Positions 15,258-24,497 of a stretch of 55,805 nucleotides of DNA are shown piece after piece; the first letter of the stretch is position 1; each line of letters opens with the position of its first letter. The notes beneath the pieces are model-generated. The model searched no databases, was not told the DNA's origin, and worked only from the letters and a program-made list of their open reading frames with translations. Source of the DNA: Lishizhenia tianjinensis (GTDB lineage Bacteria > Bacteroidota > Bacteroidia > Flavobacteriales_D > Crocinitomicaceae); NCBI GenBank assembly GCA_945902115.1, contig CAMDLY010000011.1:1-55805 (forward strand). Direction: 5' to 3'. The translations under genes were made by a program, and so were the position numbers.

Positions 15258-17678
15258 TTATTTCTTAGCTTTTTTAACTCCGAATTCAATGATTATTCCA
15301 ATCGTAGGCTGTACGATCCCTGAAGCGTTGGATATTTCTTTCAAGAGGTATCGAGAAGGGTCATTTGGATCTACAACATAATTTCCAGCAGCATCAGTTT
15401 CAGCCAAATAAATGGGGGCGAGTTTAGCTTTATAACCGTAGGCATTTTGTATGTCTAAGTAGAAGTTCAAAGAAAATTTCTCAAGAAAAATCTTCTTATC
15501 AACACGGATATTTAACTGATGGAAATTAGATTCTCTTAATGTATTAAGTTGACTGTAATCTGGGAAAGCGAAGCCGTTTACGTTCCAATTCTGAATGAGT
15601 GCTGAGTTTGCCACATCTGTCGGTGTGTAAGGTGCTCCTCCGGAGTATAACCACCTGAATCCTACCTCCCACCCTTTTTTGAAGCGCTTTCCACCTGTTA
15701 ACGAAATAATATTTCTACTATCCCATGCTGTAGGTTGGTATTGATTATTTTTGTCTTGAAATTCTGAACGCACATAGGTATAGGCTAAGACAGCATAAAA
15801 GCCTTTAAATAGTTTTTGTTGGTATAAAAATTCCAATCCGTAAGTCCTTCCCTGAGAGGTAGACCTAATTTCCTCATTTCCTACCACACCGAAGTCAGAT
15901 CCAATATTTGCTAGACAAAGTGAGTCTTTCACTGAAAAAGGGTAACGGTCGTATTTTTTGTAAAATCCTTCTAAAGTAAATCTGGAATTCATTTTGGTGA
16001 GATATTCTCCTCCTAAAATAAAATGATCGGCTCTTATATACTTAGCATAGTCTTTATTTGCGAGATCGCCGTCTTTTCTATAACCTAGAATCGTATAAGA
16101 TGGTAGTTGATGATATCGCGCCACATTGGCATTTATTGCCCATTGGGGGGTAAGCCTATAATTCACAGAAAAGGATGGAGATAATTGTTCTAGCGGATTC
16201 ATCATTAAAGTCGAATAATTATTAATGTCGCTGCGTAAACCTAGAGAAAGGTTTAATTTCTCGTTGAATAAAGAACGATTGGCTTGTCCGAACATTGCTA
16301 ATTTACTCATGAATAAATTTGAGGTAAAATCAATTAAAACAGGGGCCCCTTGTACGGTGATCTTGCCGTAGGTCGAATTATAGTATCTGGCATATTCATA
16401 GCCAATTCCTGCGTTTATTTTCCAACCATTTTTAGTGTATGTATGTTCAAATCTTAACTTATTTTCTGCCTCAAATGACGAATAGTCTTGTATTAAACTA
16501 TCTGGTACTTCCACCAATCCGCGGTAACGATACGCACTATTGTTCAGCATATTTCTACTTGCTACAATATTTTGGTAAGAATGTTTTCCAAAATGGGTGT
16601 AGTTGATACCAAACATGTAATTCCATTGATTTTGGATAGGCAAATTGTTGATGATAAAATTATTGTATTCCACAGTGCTGGAATCTTCTGGACCAAGAGC
16701 ATCGTTAACCCCTGCATTTAGCCTGAACTGATCCAAGGCTCCGATTCCGATAAAGCTAATTTTATTTTTATCGTTGATTTTATAATTTACTTTGTACTGA
16801 TAATCATTATAGGTAGGTAAGATGGGTAACTTCAACGCAGCAAATAGAAATTGTAAATAAGATCTTCTCGCTGAAAAGATAAAATCCACCTTTTTCCCTA
16901 TCGGACCATCCAATGTTATTGCAGCGTCACTTGAGCCAATGGCAAAATTGGTAATTATCGCATCTGGGTTACCATCTTTTTGTTTGAACGACAATACTGA
17001 ACTTAGGCCGTTCGCACGATTCGCAGGAAAAGCCCCTGAATAAAAATCTACCTCTCGAATGAAATTCACGTTAAGGAGTCCAACGGGCCCCCCGCTACTT
17101 CCTTGCGTCGCAAAATGATTTATATTCGGAACCTCTATCCCATCTAAATAAAATTTATTCTCCCCTGGAGAACCTCCCCTAATGATAATATCGTTTCGAA
17201 AAGAAGCTCTTGAGGCTACCCCTGGTAAGGCCGCTATTACTTTACTCACATCTCTATTTGCACCGGGTAAACGCTCAATTTCTGTAGAATTTAGGGTTTT
17301 CAAAGAAACTGGAGATTCTGTCTTTCGTACAAATGACGAAGCTTTAACGGTAACCGCTCCCTTCTCTTTTACTATTTCTTCCAACAGAAATTCTACTTCA
17401 ACAGTACGCACATTGGTAACGGAAATCTCATTGAGAATAATTTCCTTAAAACCTGAAGCTGTGGCTTTAAATGAATATATCCCAGGAGAGAGACCTGTAA
17501 TTTGAAAACTTCCGTCATCTAGTGTGGTTGCCCCTCTCTGTCCATCAACAATTTGAACTTTGGCAAATTCAATTGGTTTGTTGTTCGTGGAATTCAAAAC
17601 TTTCCCTTTTATTATCCCTGTTTGAGCATATGAACTAATGGAAAGAAGTATAAAGCAAAGAAGGGTTATTTTATTCAT
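15258..17678 (-). CDS. TonB-dependent receptor with carboxypeptidase-regulatory domain
   Basis: This is an 806-residue outer-membrane receptor. After a signal peptide (about 1-19, SSYAQ) comes a carboxypeptidase-regulatory-like beta-sandwich (about 20-110: GKVLNSTNNKPIEFAKVQI, GSFQITGLSPGIYSFKATA), then the plug domain with VSKVIAALPGV and IIIRGGSPGENKFYLDGIEVPNINHF, and a long beta-barrel to the C-terminus. It would import an unknown ligand across the outer membrane using TonB energy. It ends in a beta-strand, not a T9SS tail. The start at 17678 is chosen because the signal peptide begins there; the frame extends eight codons further upstream. No SusD partner is adjacent, so it is not a classic polysaccharide utilization locus. 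Confidence 0.93.
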   Translation of the reverse strand: MNKITLLCFILLSISSYAQTGIIKGKVLNSTNNKPIEFAKVQIVDGQRGATTLDDGSFQITGLSPGIYSFKATASGFKEIILNEISVTNVRTVEVEFLLEEIVKEKGAVTVKASSFVRKTESPVSLKTLNSTEIERLPGANRDVSKVIAALPGVASRASFRNDIIIRGGSPGENKFYLDGIEVPNINHFATQGSSGGPVGLLNVNFIREVDFYSGAFPANRANGLSSVLSFKQKDGNPDAIITNFAIGSSDAAITLDGPIGKKVDFIFSARRSYLQFLFAALKLPILPTYNDYQYKVNYKINDKNKISFIGIGALDQFRLNAGVNDALGPEDSSTVEYNNFIINNLPIQNQWNYMFGINYTHFGKHSYQNIVASRNMLNNSAYRYRGLVEVPDSLIQDYSSFEAENKLRFEHTYTKNGWKINAGIGYEYARYYNSTYGKITVQGAPVLIDFTSNLFMSKLAMFGQANRSLFNEKLNLSLGLRSDINNYSTLMMNPLEQLSPSFSVNYRLTPQWAINANVARYHQLPSYTILGYRKDGDLANKDYAKYIRADHFILGGEYLTKMNSRFTLEGFYKKYDRYPFSVKDSLCLANIGSDFGVVGNEEIRSTSQGRTYGLEFLYQQKLFKGFYAVLAYTYVRSEFQDKNNQYQPTAWDSRNIISLTGGKRFKKGWEVGFRWLYSGGAPYTPTDVANSALIQNWNVNGFAFPDYSQLNTLRESNFHQLNIRVDKKIFLEKFSLNFYLDIQNAYGYKAKLAPIYLAETDAAGNYVVDPNDPSRYLLKEISNASGIVQPTIGIIIEFGVKKAKK

Positions 17679-17775
17679 GTCGTTATTTTTAATTTTAAAC
17701 AAAAGAATTTCAAAAAAGTTTTTTTTAAATTACAGAAACATACAATTGTAAATTACAGCGTATTTTACGGAAACA

Positions 17776-18366
17776 TCAACTAAAATCCCGCTGTTTTTTA
17801 AGCCCATTCTTCCATGTAACAACATTTTCAATGAGTTTAAATCCTTCGGTTGTAAGAATAGATTCCGGGTGAAATTGAACTCCTAAAATATACTCATCAC
17901 TCGATTCAAGAGACATAGCTACCTTTTTCTCGGAAATAGACGAGAGGTATTTTTCTGGAACACTGACTAACTTCCAACTATGGTAAAGACCTACTAGAGA
18001 ATTCTTTTGAATGCCTTGAAATAAAATACTGCTATCCGAAACCCATGATAACCTCTCACTGACTCCATGCTTTACAGTCAATTGATTCGCCAATTCCGCA
18101 CCTAAACTTATACCTAGTGCCTGAAAACCGAGGCAAACACCAAAAATAGGAATCCTATTTTGTCTGCAATAACTTATGCATGTAAAGAGATTCTCTTTTT
18201 CTTCAGGTAGACCTGGCCCCGGAGATAAAACTACCAAAGAATAGCTAGGCAGAGAATCTATGATTAATTGATCGTGAAATACAATCTCAACATCCTCGCC
18301 TGCCCTCTCAAAATAATGCACTAGATTGTAGGTAAAAGAATCATAAAAATCAACAACCAAGACCAT
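17776..18366 (-). CDS. Class I glutamine amidotransferase (anthranilate/aminodeoxychorismate synthase component II)
   Basis: This 196-residue enzyme hydrolyses glutamine and passes ammonia to a chorismate-using partner subunit. The class I triad is complete: Cys78 in GVCLGFQ, His166 and Glu168 in GVQFHPES. The N-terminal DFYDSFTYNLVHYFE and the SPGPGLPEE oxyanion region are typical. The length fits TrpG/PabA. Tryptophan versus folate synthesis cannot be decided, because no trp genes or pabB lie beside it. It is divergent from ridA with only 53 bases between starts; their promoters interlock at 18386-18400. Confidence 0.9.
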   Translation of the reverse strand: MVLVVDFYDSFTYNLVHYFERAGEDVEIVFHDQLIIDSLPSYSLVVLSPGPGLPEEKENLFTCISYCRQNRIPIFGVCLGFQALGISLGAELANQLTVKHGVSERLSWVSDSSILFQGIQKNSLVGLYHSWKLVSVPEKYLSSISEKKVAMSLESSDEYILGVQFHPESILTTEGFKLIENVVTWKNGLKKQRDFS

Positions 18367-18385
18367 TGCTTGCGTAAAATTTGGT

Positions 18386-18400
18386 TACTTTGCAAAAGTA
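18386..18400. promoter_or_regulatory. Interlocked divergent -7 elements (palindrome TACTTT-GCA-AAAGTA)
   Basis: The 15 bases form a perfect inverted repeat (six-base arms, three-base centre). On the minus strand, TACTTTTG (18393-18400) is an exact -7 box for the amidotransferase gene. On the plus strand, TTACTTTG (18385-18392) is a 7-of-8 match for ridA. The two cannot be occupied together, so the genes may be reciprocally transcribed. Confidence 0.5.
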
Positions 18401-18419
18401 GAATAAAATGTAACGCCAG

Positions 18420-18800
18420 ATGAAAACAGCTATTTCAATACCGAATGCTCCTGCCCCTGTTGGACCATACAGCCAGGCAATTGATACTGGCAACATGCTT
18501 TTTGTTAGTGGTCAAATTCCTTTAAACCCAGAGGACGGTAAGCTCATAGTTGATTCCATAGTGGAATCTACACACCAGGTAATGCAAAATATTCAGTCCT
18601 TACTGCATGCTGCTGGTTTTGAATGGACCCATGTGGTTAAATGCAGTATTTTTTTGAAAGACCTGAACGATTTTAACGAAGTAAATAAGGTGTATTCCTC
18701 ATATTTTGAAGATGTGCCGCCCGCGAGGGAAACTGTTGAGGTTTCAAGACTGCCATTGGATGTTTCTATAGAAATTTCTTGTATAGCCGTTAAAAGTTAA
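18420..18800 (+). CDS. ridA: RidA family enamine/imine deaminase
   Basis: RidA proteins hydrolyse the reactive 2-aminoacrylate and related imines released by PLP enzymes such as threonine dehydratase, protecting the cell. The 126-residue protein is full length for the trimer-forming family. It shows the opening PNAPAPVGPYSQAI, FVSGQIPLNP in the second strand, and the conserved Arg of PPARETVEVSRLP that binds the substrate carboxylate. The start is ATG at 18420. The next gene begins four bases after its stop, so it is probably co-transcribed with the glycosyltransferase, although no functional link is evident. Confidence 0.94.
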   Translation: MKTAISIPNAPAPVGPYSQAIDTGNMLFVSGQIPLNPEDGKLIVDSIVESTHQVMQNIQSLLHAAGFEWTHVVKCSIFLKDLNDFNEVNKVYSSYFEDVPPARETVEVSRLPLDVSIEISCIAVKS

Positions 18801-18803
18801 TTC

Positions 18804-20729
18804 ATGGCAATCAAAAGCATGGTAGACGTTAGTGTAGTCATCGTTAATTACAATGTATGCTATTTTCTTGAACAATGCCTGAATTCAATTGATGCGTCCA
18901 TAGGTCATATTTCGAAAGAGATTTTTGTTGTAGACAATAACAGCGTAGACGACTCCATGCAGATGGTCGCGGAAAAATTTCCAGGAGTTATTAGAATTGA
19001 AAATAAAGAAAATCTTGGATTCTCAAAAGCAAATAATCAAGCAATTAAACAAGCCTCAGGTCGTTATATTTTATTGTTGAATCCAGATACTGTTATAGAG
19101 GAAGACACCCTAATAAAATGTATTGAATTCATGGACTCAAAACCAAAAGCAGGAGGTTTAGGGGTTCGCATGTTAGACGGAAAAGGTAATTTCCTTCCTG
19201 AGTCGAAAAGGGGCCTGCCTTCGCCAAAAGTTGCTTTTTGTAAAATATTTGGTCTTTCAAAGTTTTTCAAGAAATCTAGGACATTTAATTACTATCATCT
19301 CGGGCATTTGAGTGAATTTGAAACTCACGAAATCGATATTCTCAGTGGGGCGTTTATGTTTATGAGAGCAGAGGCGCTAGAAAAAGTAGGCCTATTGGAT
19401 GAGGCTTTTTTTATGTATGGTGAAGACATTGATTTGTCTTATCGCTTGCAGAAAGGGGATTATGAAAATTATTATTTCCCAGAAACTAAAATAATTCATT
19501 ACAAGGGTGAAAGCACCAAAAAAAGTTCTGTAAACTATGTTTTTGTTTTTTACAGAGCAATGATAATTTTTGCAAAAAAACACTTCTCTGAGCACAACGC
19601 AAGTTTATTTTCCTTTGCGATTAATTCAGCAATTTATCTCCGAGCAGGAGCCGCCGTGATGAATAGAATCATAAAAAAAACAACCCTGCCTTTAGTGGAT
19701 TTTTTATTGACATTGTCTGGACTTTATTTACTAACAAATCAATGGAAAATTCGTGATATTCACTTTACAGAATGGGCTTTCAATATTCAGATCCCCTTGT
19801 ATGCAACTATATGGGTGTTAACTGCGCATTTACTCGGCGCATACGATCGAGGAACAAACAGGCATTTGGTTTGGAAAAGTAGTTTCATAGGCACGTTATT
19901 CATTTTGGTAGTTTATGCATTATTGCCAAAAGACTTACAATTTTCTCGCCTATTCATCCTAGTCGGCATGTTGTGGAATATACTTCAATTTTACTTAGTT
20001 CGATTGATAATTAATTTATTTTTAAATCATCGTATTGGTTTACCCAAGACAACACAAAAACGGTTCGCAATTCTTGGTTCAAAAACTGAATTTGAAAGGA
20101 TCGAAAAATTATTGAATGCCACGTATTCGAATATTGAAAGTTCTATGTGGCTAGAAATAAACTCTCAAAACACGGGATTACATAAAATAGAAGAAGTGAT
20201 TCAAGTGTATAGGATAAATGAACTTATCTTTTCTGCAAAAGATTTGACATCAAAAGATATTATTAGCCTCATGTCTGCGATTAACACTCAGGACGTAGAT
20301 TTTAAAATAGCTCAACCCGAAACAGACTATTTAATTGGAAGCAATTCCATCGATTCGGCAGGAGATTTGTACATTCAACAAGTAAACCTGCTCATTAGAC
20401 CTGAAAATAGACGATCAAAAAGACTTTTTGACCTTACAGCCTCTTTAACACTTTTTATACTTTCCCCAATTCTTTGTTTTTTTCAACAGAGCAAGATTGT
20501 TTTTTTTAGGAACATTTGGGCTGTATTGAAAGGCGATAAAACTTGGGTTGGTGCGCCCATAGAAAGAAAAAACACATTCATTAAGCCGGGAATCATATTA
20601 CCAATCCACTTAGCTAGTGATGCTGAATCAATAGATTACCAAAAAATTAACCTTTTGTATGCTAAAAATTATTCACCATTATTTGACTTGCAATGTGTGC
20701 TCAAAAATTGGCGGTTATTAGGAAAATAA
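18804..20729 (+). CDS. GT2 glycosyltransferase fused to a degenerate sugar-transferase domain
   Basis: This is a 641-residue fusion. Residues 1-270 are a GT-A family 2 glycosyltransferase: SVVIVNYNVCYFLEQCLNSI, LLLNPDTVI with the metal-binding Asp, and EDIDLSYRLQKGDY late, as in WbbL-type rhamnosyltransferases. Membrane helices follow at roughly 290-400. The C-terminal part copies a bacterial sugar-transferase (WcaJ/PglC type): SKRLFDLTASLTLFILSP, then WAVLKGDKTWVGA and a KPG segment. The stretch between the first helix and the KGD block, which holds the catalytic GP-x-F-Q-R-G and KFRTM segments, is missing. The fusion probably decorates a lipid-linked glycan, with an inactive anchor. The start could also be the Met at residue 6. 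Confidence 0.85.
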   Translation: MAIKSMVDVSVVIVNYNVCYFLEQCLNSIDASIGHISKEIFVVDNNSVDDSMQMVAEKFPGVIRIENKENLGFSKANNQAIKQASGRYILLLNPDTVIEEDTLIKCIEFMDSKPKAGGLGVRMLDGKGNFLPESKRGLPSPKVAFCKIFGLSKFFKKSRTFNYYHLGHLSEFETHEIDILSGAFMFMRAEALEKVGLLDEAFFMYGEDIDLSYRLQKGDYENYYFPETKIIHYKGESTKKSSVNYVFVFYRAMIIFAKKHFSEHNASLFSFAINSAIYLRAGAAVMNRIIKKTTLPLVDFLLTLSGLYLLTNQWKIRDIHFTEWAFNIQIPLYATIWVLTAHLLGAYDRGTNRHLVWKSSFIGTLFILVVYALLPKDLQFSRLFILVGMLWNILQFYLVRLIINLFLNHRIGLPKTTQKRFAILGSKTEFERIEKLLNATYSNIESSMWLEINSQNTGLHKIEEVIQVYRINELIFSAKDLTSKDIISLMSAINTQDVDFKIAQPETDYLIGSNSIDSAGDLYIQQVNLLIRPENRRSKRLFDLTASLTLFILSPILCFFQQSKIVFFRNIWAVLKGDKTWVGAPIERKNTFIKPGIILPIHLASDAESIDYQKINLLYAKNYSPLFDLQCVLKNWRLLGK

Positions 20730-20763
20730 CATCATTATTTTATACTTTTTAGAAGTTTTAAGC

Positions 20764-20771
20764 TATATTTG
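20764..20771 (+). promoter_or_regulatory. -7 promoter element (TATATTTG)
   Basis: This is an exact TAnnTTTG match 18 bases before the ATG at 20790, in a 60-base gap after the glycosyltransferase gene. It gives a short leader with only a weak ribosome-binding signal (AAAG). Confidence 0.6.
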
Positions 20772-20789
20772 CAAGGCAAAGCGTAAAGT

Positions 20790-22127
20790 ATGGGGCAGAT
20801 AGAGATTCGTTTACCAAAGATGGGGGAAAGTGTTACTGAAGCAACTATAACAAATTGGTTGAAAAACGTTGGTGATTCTGTTGCCATAGATGAACCTCTT
20901 GTTGAAGTGGCCACAGACAAAGTGGATAACGAACTACCCTCCGAAGCTGCCGGTGTACTCGTAAAAAGACTTTTTGAGAAAGACCAAGTAGCGAAAGTTG
21001 GCGATGTTATTGCCTTGCTATCAACAGACGGAGGCCCTGTTCTTGAAGAAAAAAAGTCTTCGGAAGTAATTGAAGATCAATCAGTAAGTGAAATAGCCGC
21101 CTCTATAGAAAATCAAATTGCTAACGAAAATATTTCCGTCGATAAAATTTCTAAGAATGGAGAGAATGGCAAGTTCTTTTCTCCACTCGTTAGATCTATA
21201 GCAGCAAAAGAGAATATTAGTGCTTCCGAATTAAATACCATTAACGGTTCTGGAATGGATGGTAGAGTAACTAAAGCAGACCTATTAGGCTATTTAGCGA
21301 ATAAAAGTCAACAAAAAATTACTCCTGTACAAACTGATAATAACGAACCTACTAAATTTAGTTCACCAGTAATTACTTCTGCTTCAAACATAAAAGAACC
21401 AGTAGTAATAGCCAATTCTGGTGATGAAATTATCGAAATGGACCGCATGAGAAAATTGATTGCGGACCATATGGTGATGTCAAAACATGTTTCTCCACAC
21501 GTGACTTCCTATGTGGAAGCTGATGTGACAAATATGGTTTTATGGCGAAATAAAATCAAAAAATCCTTTCAAGAAAGAGAAGGAGAAAATATAACATTCA
21601 CGCCAATTTTAATAGAAGCCATTGCTAAGGCAATTAAAGATTTTCCGATGATCAATGTCTCTGTTTCTGGAACGACGATTATCAAACGAAAAAACATCAA
21701 TATTGGTATGGCAACAGCCTTACCCTCAGGTAATTTAATAGTCCCTGTTATTAAAAATGCAGACTTACTAAATCTCGTTGGCTTGACAAAGGCAGTAAAT
21801 GAATTAGCAAATAATGCACGAAATAACAAGCTTAAACCAGAGGATATTCAAGGTGGCACATATACTGTTACAAATGTAGGATCATTTGGTAATGTTATGG
21901 GCACCCCAATAATTAATCAACCGCAAGTAGCCATTTTAGCTCTTGGTGCGATTAGGAAAGTACCAGCTGTTATCGAAACTCCGGCAGGTGATTTCATCGG
22001 TATACGACATAAAATGTTTTTGTCGCATTCATACGATCATAGAGTAGTCGATGGAGCCCTTGGAGGTCAGTTTGTTAGGAAAGTAGCAGATTATTTAGAG
22101 GCTTTTGATTTAAATCGGGAAATTTAA
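20790..22127 (+). CDS. 2-oxo acid dehydrogenase E2 (dihydrolipoamide acyltransferase)
   Basis: This is a 445-residue E2 core subunit. The N-terminal lipoyl domain (1-78) has the lipoylated Lys44 in ATDKVDNELPS. A peripheral-subunit-binding domain lies at about 130-170 (SPLVRSIAAKENI, GSGMDGRVTKADLLGYL). The C-terminal catalytic domain ends with His417 and Asp421 in SYDHRVVDG. It takes an acyl group from E1 through the swinging lipoyl arm to CoA. The MGESVTEATITNWLK N-terminus is like the branched-chain or general E2 of Bacteroidota. E1 and E3 genes are not in the window, so the exact complex (pyruvate, oxoglutarate or branched-chain) stays open. Confidence 0.92.
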   Translation: MGQIEIRLPKMGESVTEATITNWLKNVGDSVAIDEPLVEVATDKVDNELPSEAAGVLVKRLFEKDQVAKVGDVIALLSTDGGPVLEEKKSSEVIEDQSVSEIAASIENQIANENISVDKISKNGENGKFFSPLVRSIAAKENISASELNTINGSGMDGRVTKADLLGYLANKSQQKITPVQTDNNEPTKFSSPVITSASNIKEPVVIANSGDEIIEMDRMRKLIADHMVMSKHVSPHVTSYVEADVTNMVLWRNKIKKSFQEREGENITFTPILIEAIAKAIKDFPMINVSVSGTTIIKRKNINIGMATALPSGNLIVPVIKNADLLNLVGLTKAVNELANNARNNKLKPEDIQGGTYTVTNVGSFGNVMGTPIINQPQVAILALGAIRKVPAVIETPAGDFIGIRHKMFLSHSYDHRVVDGALGGQFVRKVADYLEAFDLNREI

Positions 22128-22155
22128 TTAAATTTAAAAATCATATAAAAATTTT

Positions 22156-24462
22156 ATGAGAAAAATTAGCGCAATCATTTGGATGCTCCTTTTTACCACT
22201 GTTTTGAGGGCACAGTTTACAGAAACTGAAGTTAGAAATATGGCAAACCAAGCCTCTGAGCAAGAATTGGTTATTCAGTCATCAAGATATTTACAAGAAA
22301 ATTTTTACCATTTTGCAGAAATTCTTACAAACCGTTTACTAGAACTAGACCCTGATAACGCCAACTATCACTACAGAAAAGGATTTATTGTTTTGGGTAT
22401 GCGCACAGACCATGAGTCTGCAATCAAACACTTGAGCAAAGCCACTAAAAAGATTCAGAAAAACTACGATATGTATTCTAAGGCTGAAGATGCGGTTCCT
22501 GCTGACGTGTTTTTTCACTTAGGTAGAGCATATCATTTAGATGAACAATTTGATAAAGCTCTTGAAAACTATAAGAAGTTTTTAGCTGTAACGGTTAAAA
22601 ACTCCGAATTAATAAAGGACGCAGAAAACAGAATTATTCAATGCGATGTGGCCAAAAAGCTAATGGCTAGCCCGCAAAATGTCACCGTTAAAAACCTTGG
22701 AACAAAGATAAACACAGAATATGCCGACTTTTCCTCGACAATTTCCATAGATGGTCGTGCGCTTTACTACACCTCAAGAAGACCTTGGGAAAATGGTGAA
22801 TCAAATAATTTCCGTGATCCTCTGTTGAATAACTTTTCAGAAGATATCTACCAGTCTAATTTAGATCCATTCCTTGAGTGGAATTCCCCGAATAGAATGT
22901 CTATGTGTAAGCCGGAATTCAATGAGGCAACCGTAAGTGTGAGTATCGATGAAAGAAGAGTATACACTTACAATGACAAATCAGGAATGGGAGACATCTA
23001 TTTCAGTGAATTGCTAGAAGGTAAGTTTGGACGCGTGGTACCTGTTGATGTAAAAGAGGTAAATACACTGAACAGATGGGAAACTCATTACATGGTTTCC
23101 CCTGACGGAAATCTTCGTTTTTTCGTTTCAGATAAAGAATCAGGGAACGGAAAACGAGATATCTATTTCAGCGAAAATATTGATGGTACATGGACTAATC
23201 CGGAAAACATGGGAAATATCAACACAGAATGGGATGAGGATTCCCCCTTCATGGGTTTAGATAATAATATCTTGTATTTCTCGAGTAATGGTCCACAATC
23301 CATGGGTGAATTTGATATTTTCATGACCGTTAGAGATGAGAATGGTATGTGGGGAGAGGCTGTGAATTTGGGTTACCCTGTGAATAGTGTGGGAGTAGAT
23401 ATTTTCTACACACATACAGCAGATGGCAAAAAAGCATACTTATCCTCTTTTAGAAAAGGTGGCCTTGGTCAAAATGATGTCTATGAAATTGCACTAGAAA
23501 GCTCGTCGGTGAAAAACATAGCATTCTTGAATGGTAAAATTGTTCATTCTAAAGGAAAAAAAATACCGGAAGACTCCTATGTCACGATTCGATGTGTAAA
23601 TTGCTCTGACCAAACTGAAAAACAAATATTTGCGCGCATCAGTGATGGATTTTTCGGTTCTAAATTAATGAAATGTAAAGAATATGAATTAGCCTATTAC
23701 TACAATAATGGGACTAAAAACCCATACCGAGAGCGATTTACCACTAACTGCGACTTAGCCTATCAGGAAGTAGTTAAAAAAGTGCTACTTGATGAAGATA
23801 ATAAAATTATAATTCCGTTCTTTAAGTATGATTTATTGGCACAAGTTGTTGATAGAGATACTAAAAAACCAATTTCGGGAGCAACTATTGAATTCAAAAA
23901 TAGTGATTCAAAAGCTACCTATACTTCCTCTAATTTAGGTAATGTAGATACTGAATTAGCGGATAACAAAACTTTTGGCGATGTTTTACAATATAATGCC
24001 ACGATTTCTGCTAAAGGATACTTAACACAAATAATCGCAATGAATGATACTTTAGGAGCGGATTCAATCATTATGAAAGAATATGCCCTAATACAGGATA
24101 CCAGTGGAAAAGATCTGGGACCATTCTTAATACTTTATGACTTTGACAAGTACGACCTCCGTCCAGATGCTGTAGTAATACTAAATATGATTGTTAAAGT
24201 AATGAATGATAACCCTACGCTAAGCATTGAGTTAGGCTCGCACACCGATTCTCGGGGCAATGATGATTACAATAAGCGACTATCTAACAAACGTGCGAAA
24301 TCAGCTAGTGCCTACATTGCGAAAAGAATCACAAATCCTAAGCGTATTTCGGACAAAGGGTATGGTGAGGCCAAACTTAAAAATAAGTGCGATGATGGTG
24401 TGAAATGTACACCAGCACAACACCAAGAAAATAGGAGAACAGAATTTATAATAATCAAGTAA
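22156..24462 (+). CDS. PorE-like OmpA family protein (TPR, propeller, CRD, OmpA)
   Basis: This 768-residue exported protein has a signal peptide (about 1-19, LRAQ). The order is TPR helices (about 30-190, with LDPDNANYHYRKG and FFHLGRAYHL), a WD40-like PD40 beta-propeller (about 195-450, several DIYFSE and LYYTSRR blades), a carboxypeptidase-regulatory segment (about 565-640), and an OmpA peptidoglycan-binding domain (about 650-768, with GSHTDSRGNDDYNKRLSNKRA). That order is the one described for PorE, a T9SS component linking the machine to peptidoglycan. It lacks a lipobox. A second protein of the same layout lies at 52447-54480. It sits 28 bases after the E2 gene and ends at a strong terminator. 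Confidence 0.82.
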   Translation: MRKISAIIWMLLFTTVLRAQFTETEVRNMANQASEQELVIQSSRYLQENFYHFAEILTNRLLELDPDNANYHYRKGFIVLGMRTDHESAIKHLSKATKKIQKNYDMYSKAEDAVPADVFFHLGRAYHLDEQFDKALENYKKFLAVTVKNSELIKDAENRIIQCDVAKKLMASPQNVTVKNLGTKINTEYADFSSTISIDGRALYYTSRRPWENGESNNFRDPLLNNFSEDIYQSNLDPFLEWNSPNRMSMCKPEFNEATVSVSIDERRVYTYNDKSGMGDIYFSELLEGKFGRVVPVDVKEVNTLNRWETHYMVSPDGNLRFFVSDKESGNGKRDIYFSENIDGTWTNPENMGNINTEWDEDSPFMGLDNNILYFSSNGPQSMGEFDIFMTVRDENGMWGEAVNLGYPVNSVGVDIFYTHTADGKKAYLSSFRKGGLGQNDVYEIALESSSVKNIAFLNGKIVHSKGKKIPEDSYVTIRCVNCSDQTEKQIFARISDGFFGSKLMKCKEYELAYYYNNGTKNPYRERFTTNCDLAYQEVVKKVLLDEDNKIIIPFFKYDLLAQVVDRDTKKPISGATIEFKNSDSKATYTSSNLGNVDTELADNKTFGDVLQYNATISAKGYLTQIIAMNDTLGADSIIMKEYALIQDTSGKDLGPFLILYDFDKYDLRPDAVVILNMIVKVMNDNPTLSIELGSHTDSRGNDDYNKRLSNKRAKSASAYIAKRITNPKRISDKGYGEAKLKNKCDDGVKCTPAQHQENRRTEFIIIK

Positions 24463-24465
24463 TTT

Positions 24466-24490
24466 AAAAGCCCAATTCGTTGGGCTTTTT
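24466..24490 (+). terminator. Intrinsic terminator with UUCG loop
   Basis: AAAGCCCAA (24467-24475) pairs with TTGGGCTTT (24480-24488) around a TTCG tetraloop, followed by a T run. It begins just after the stop of the PorE-like gene. Its T tract ends eight bases before the ATG of the exonuclease gene. Confidence 0.9.
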
Positions 24491-24497
24491 CATAGAT

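Noticed and set aside
20735-20920. Minus-strand frame over the start of the E2 gene
   Set aside because: It crosses the promoter and lipoyl domain of a well-supported gene and has no signal or motif.
22156-24462. PorE-like protein as a two-component sensor
   Set aside because: No histidine kinase or receiver motif; the OmpA end and the propeller support a scaffold role instead.
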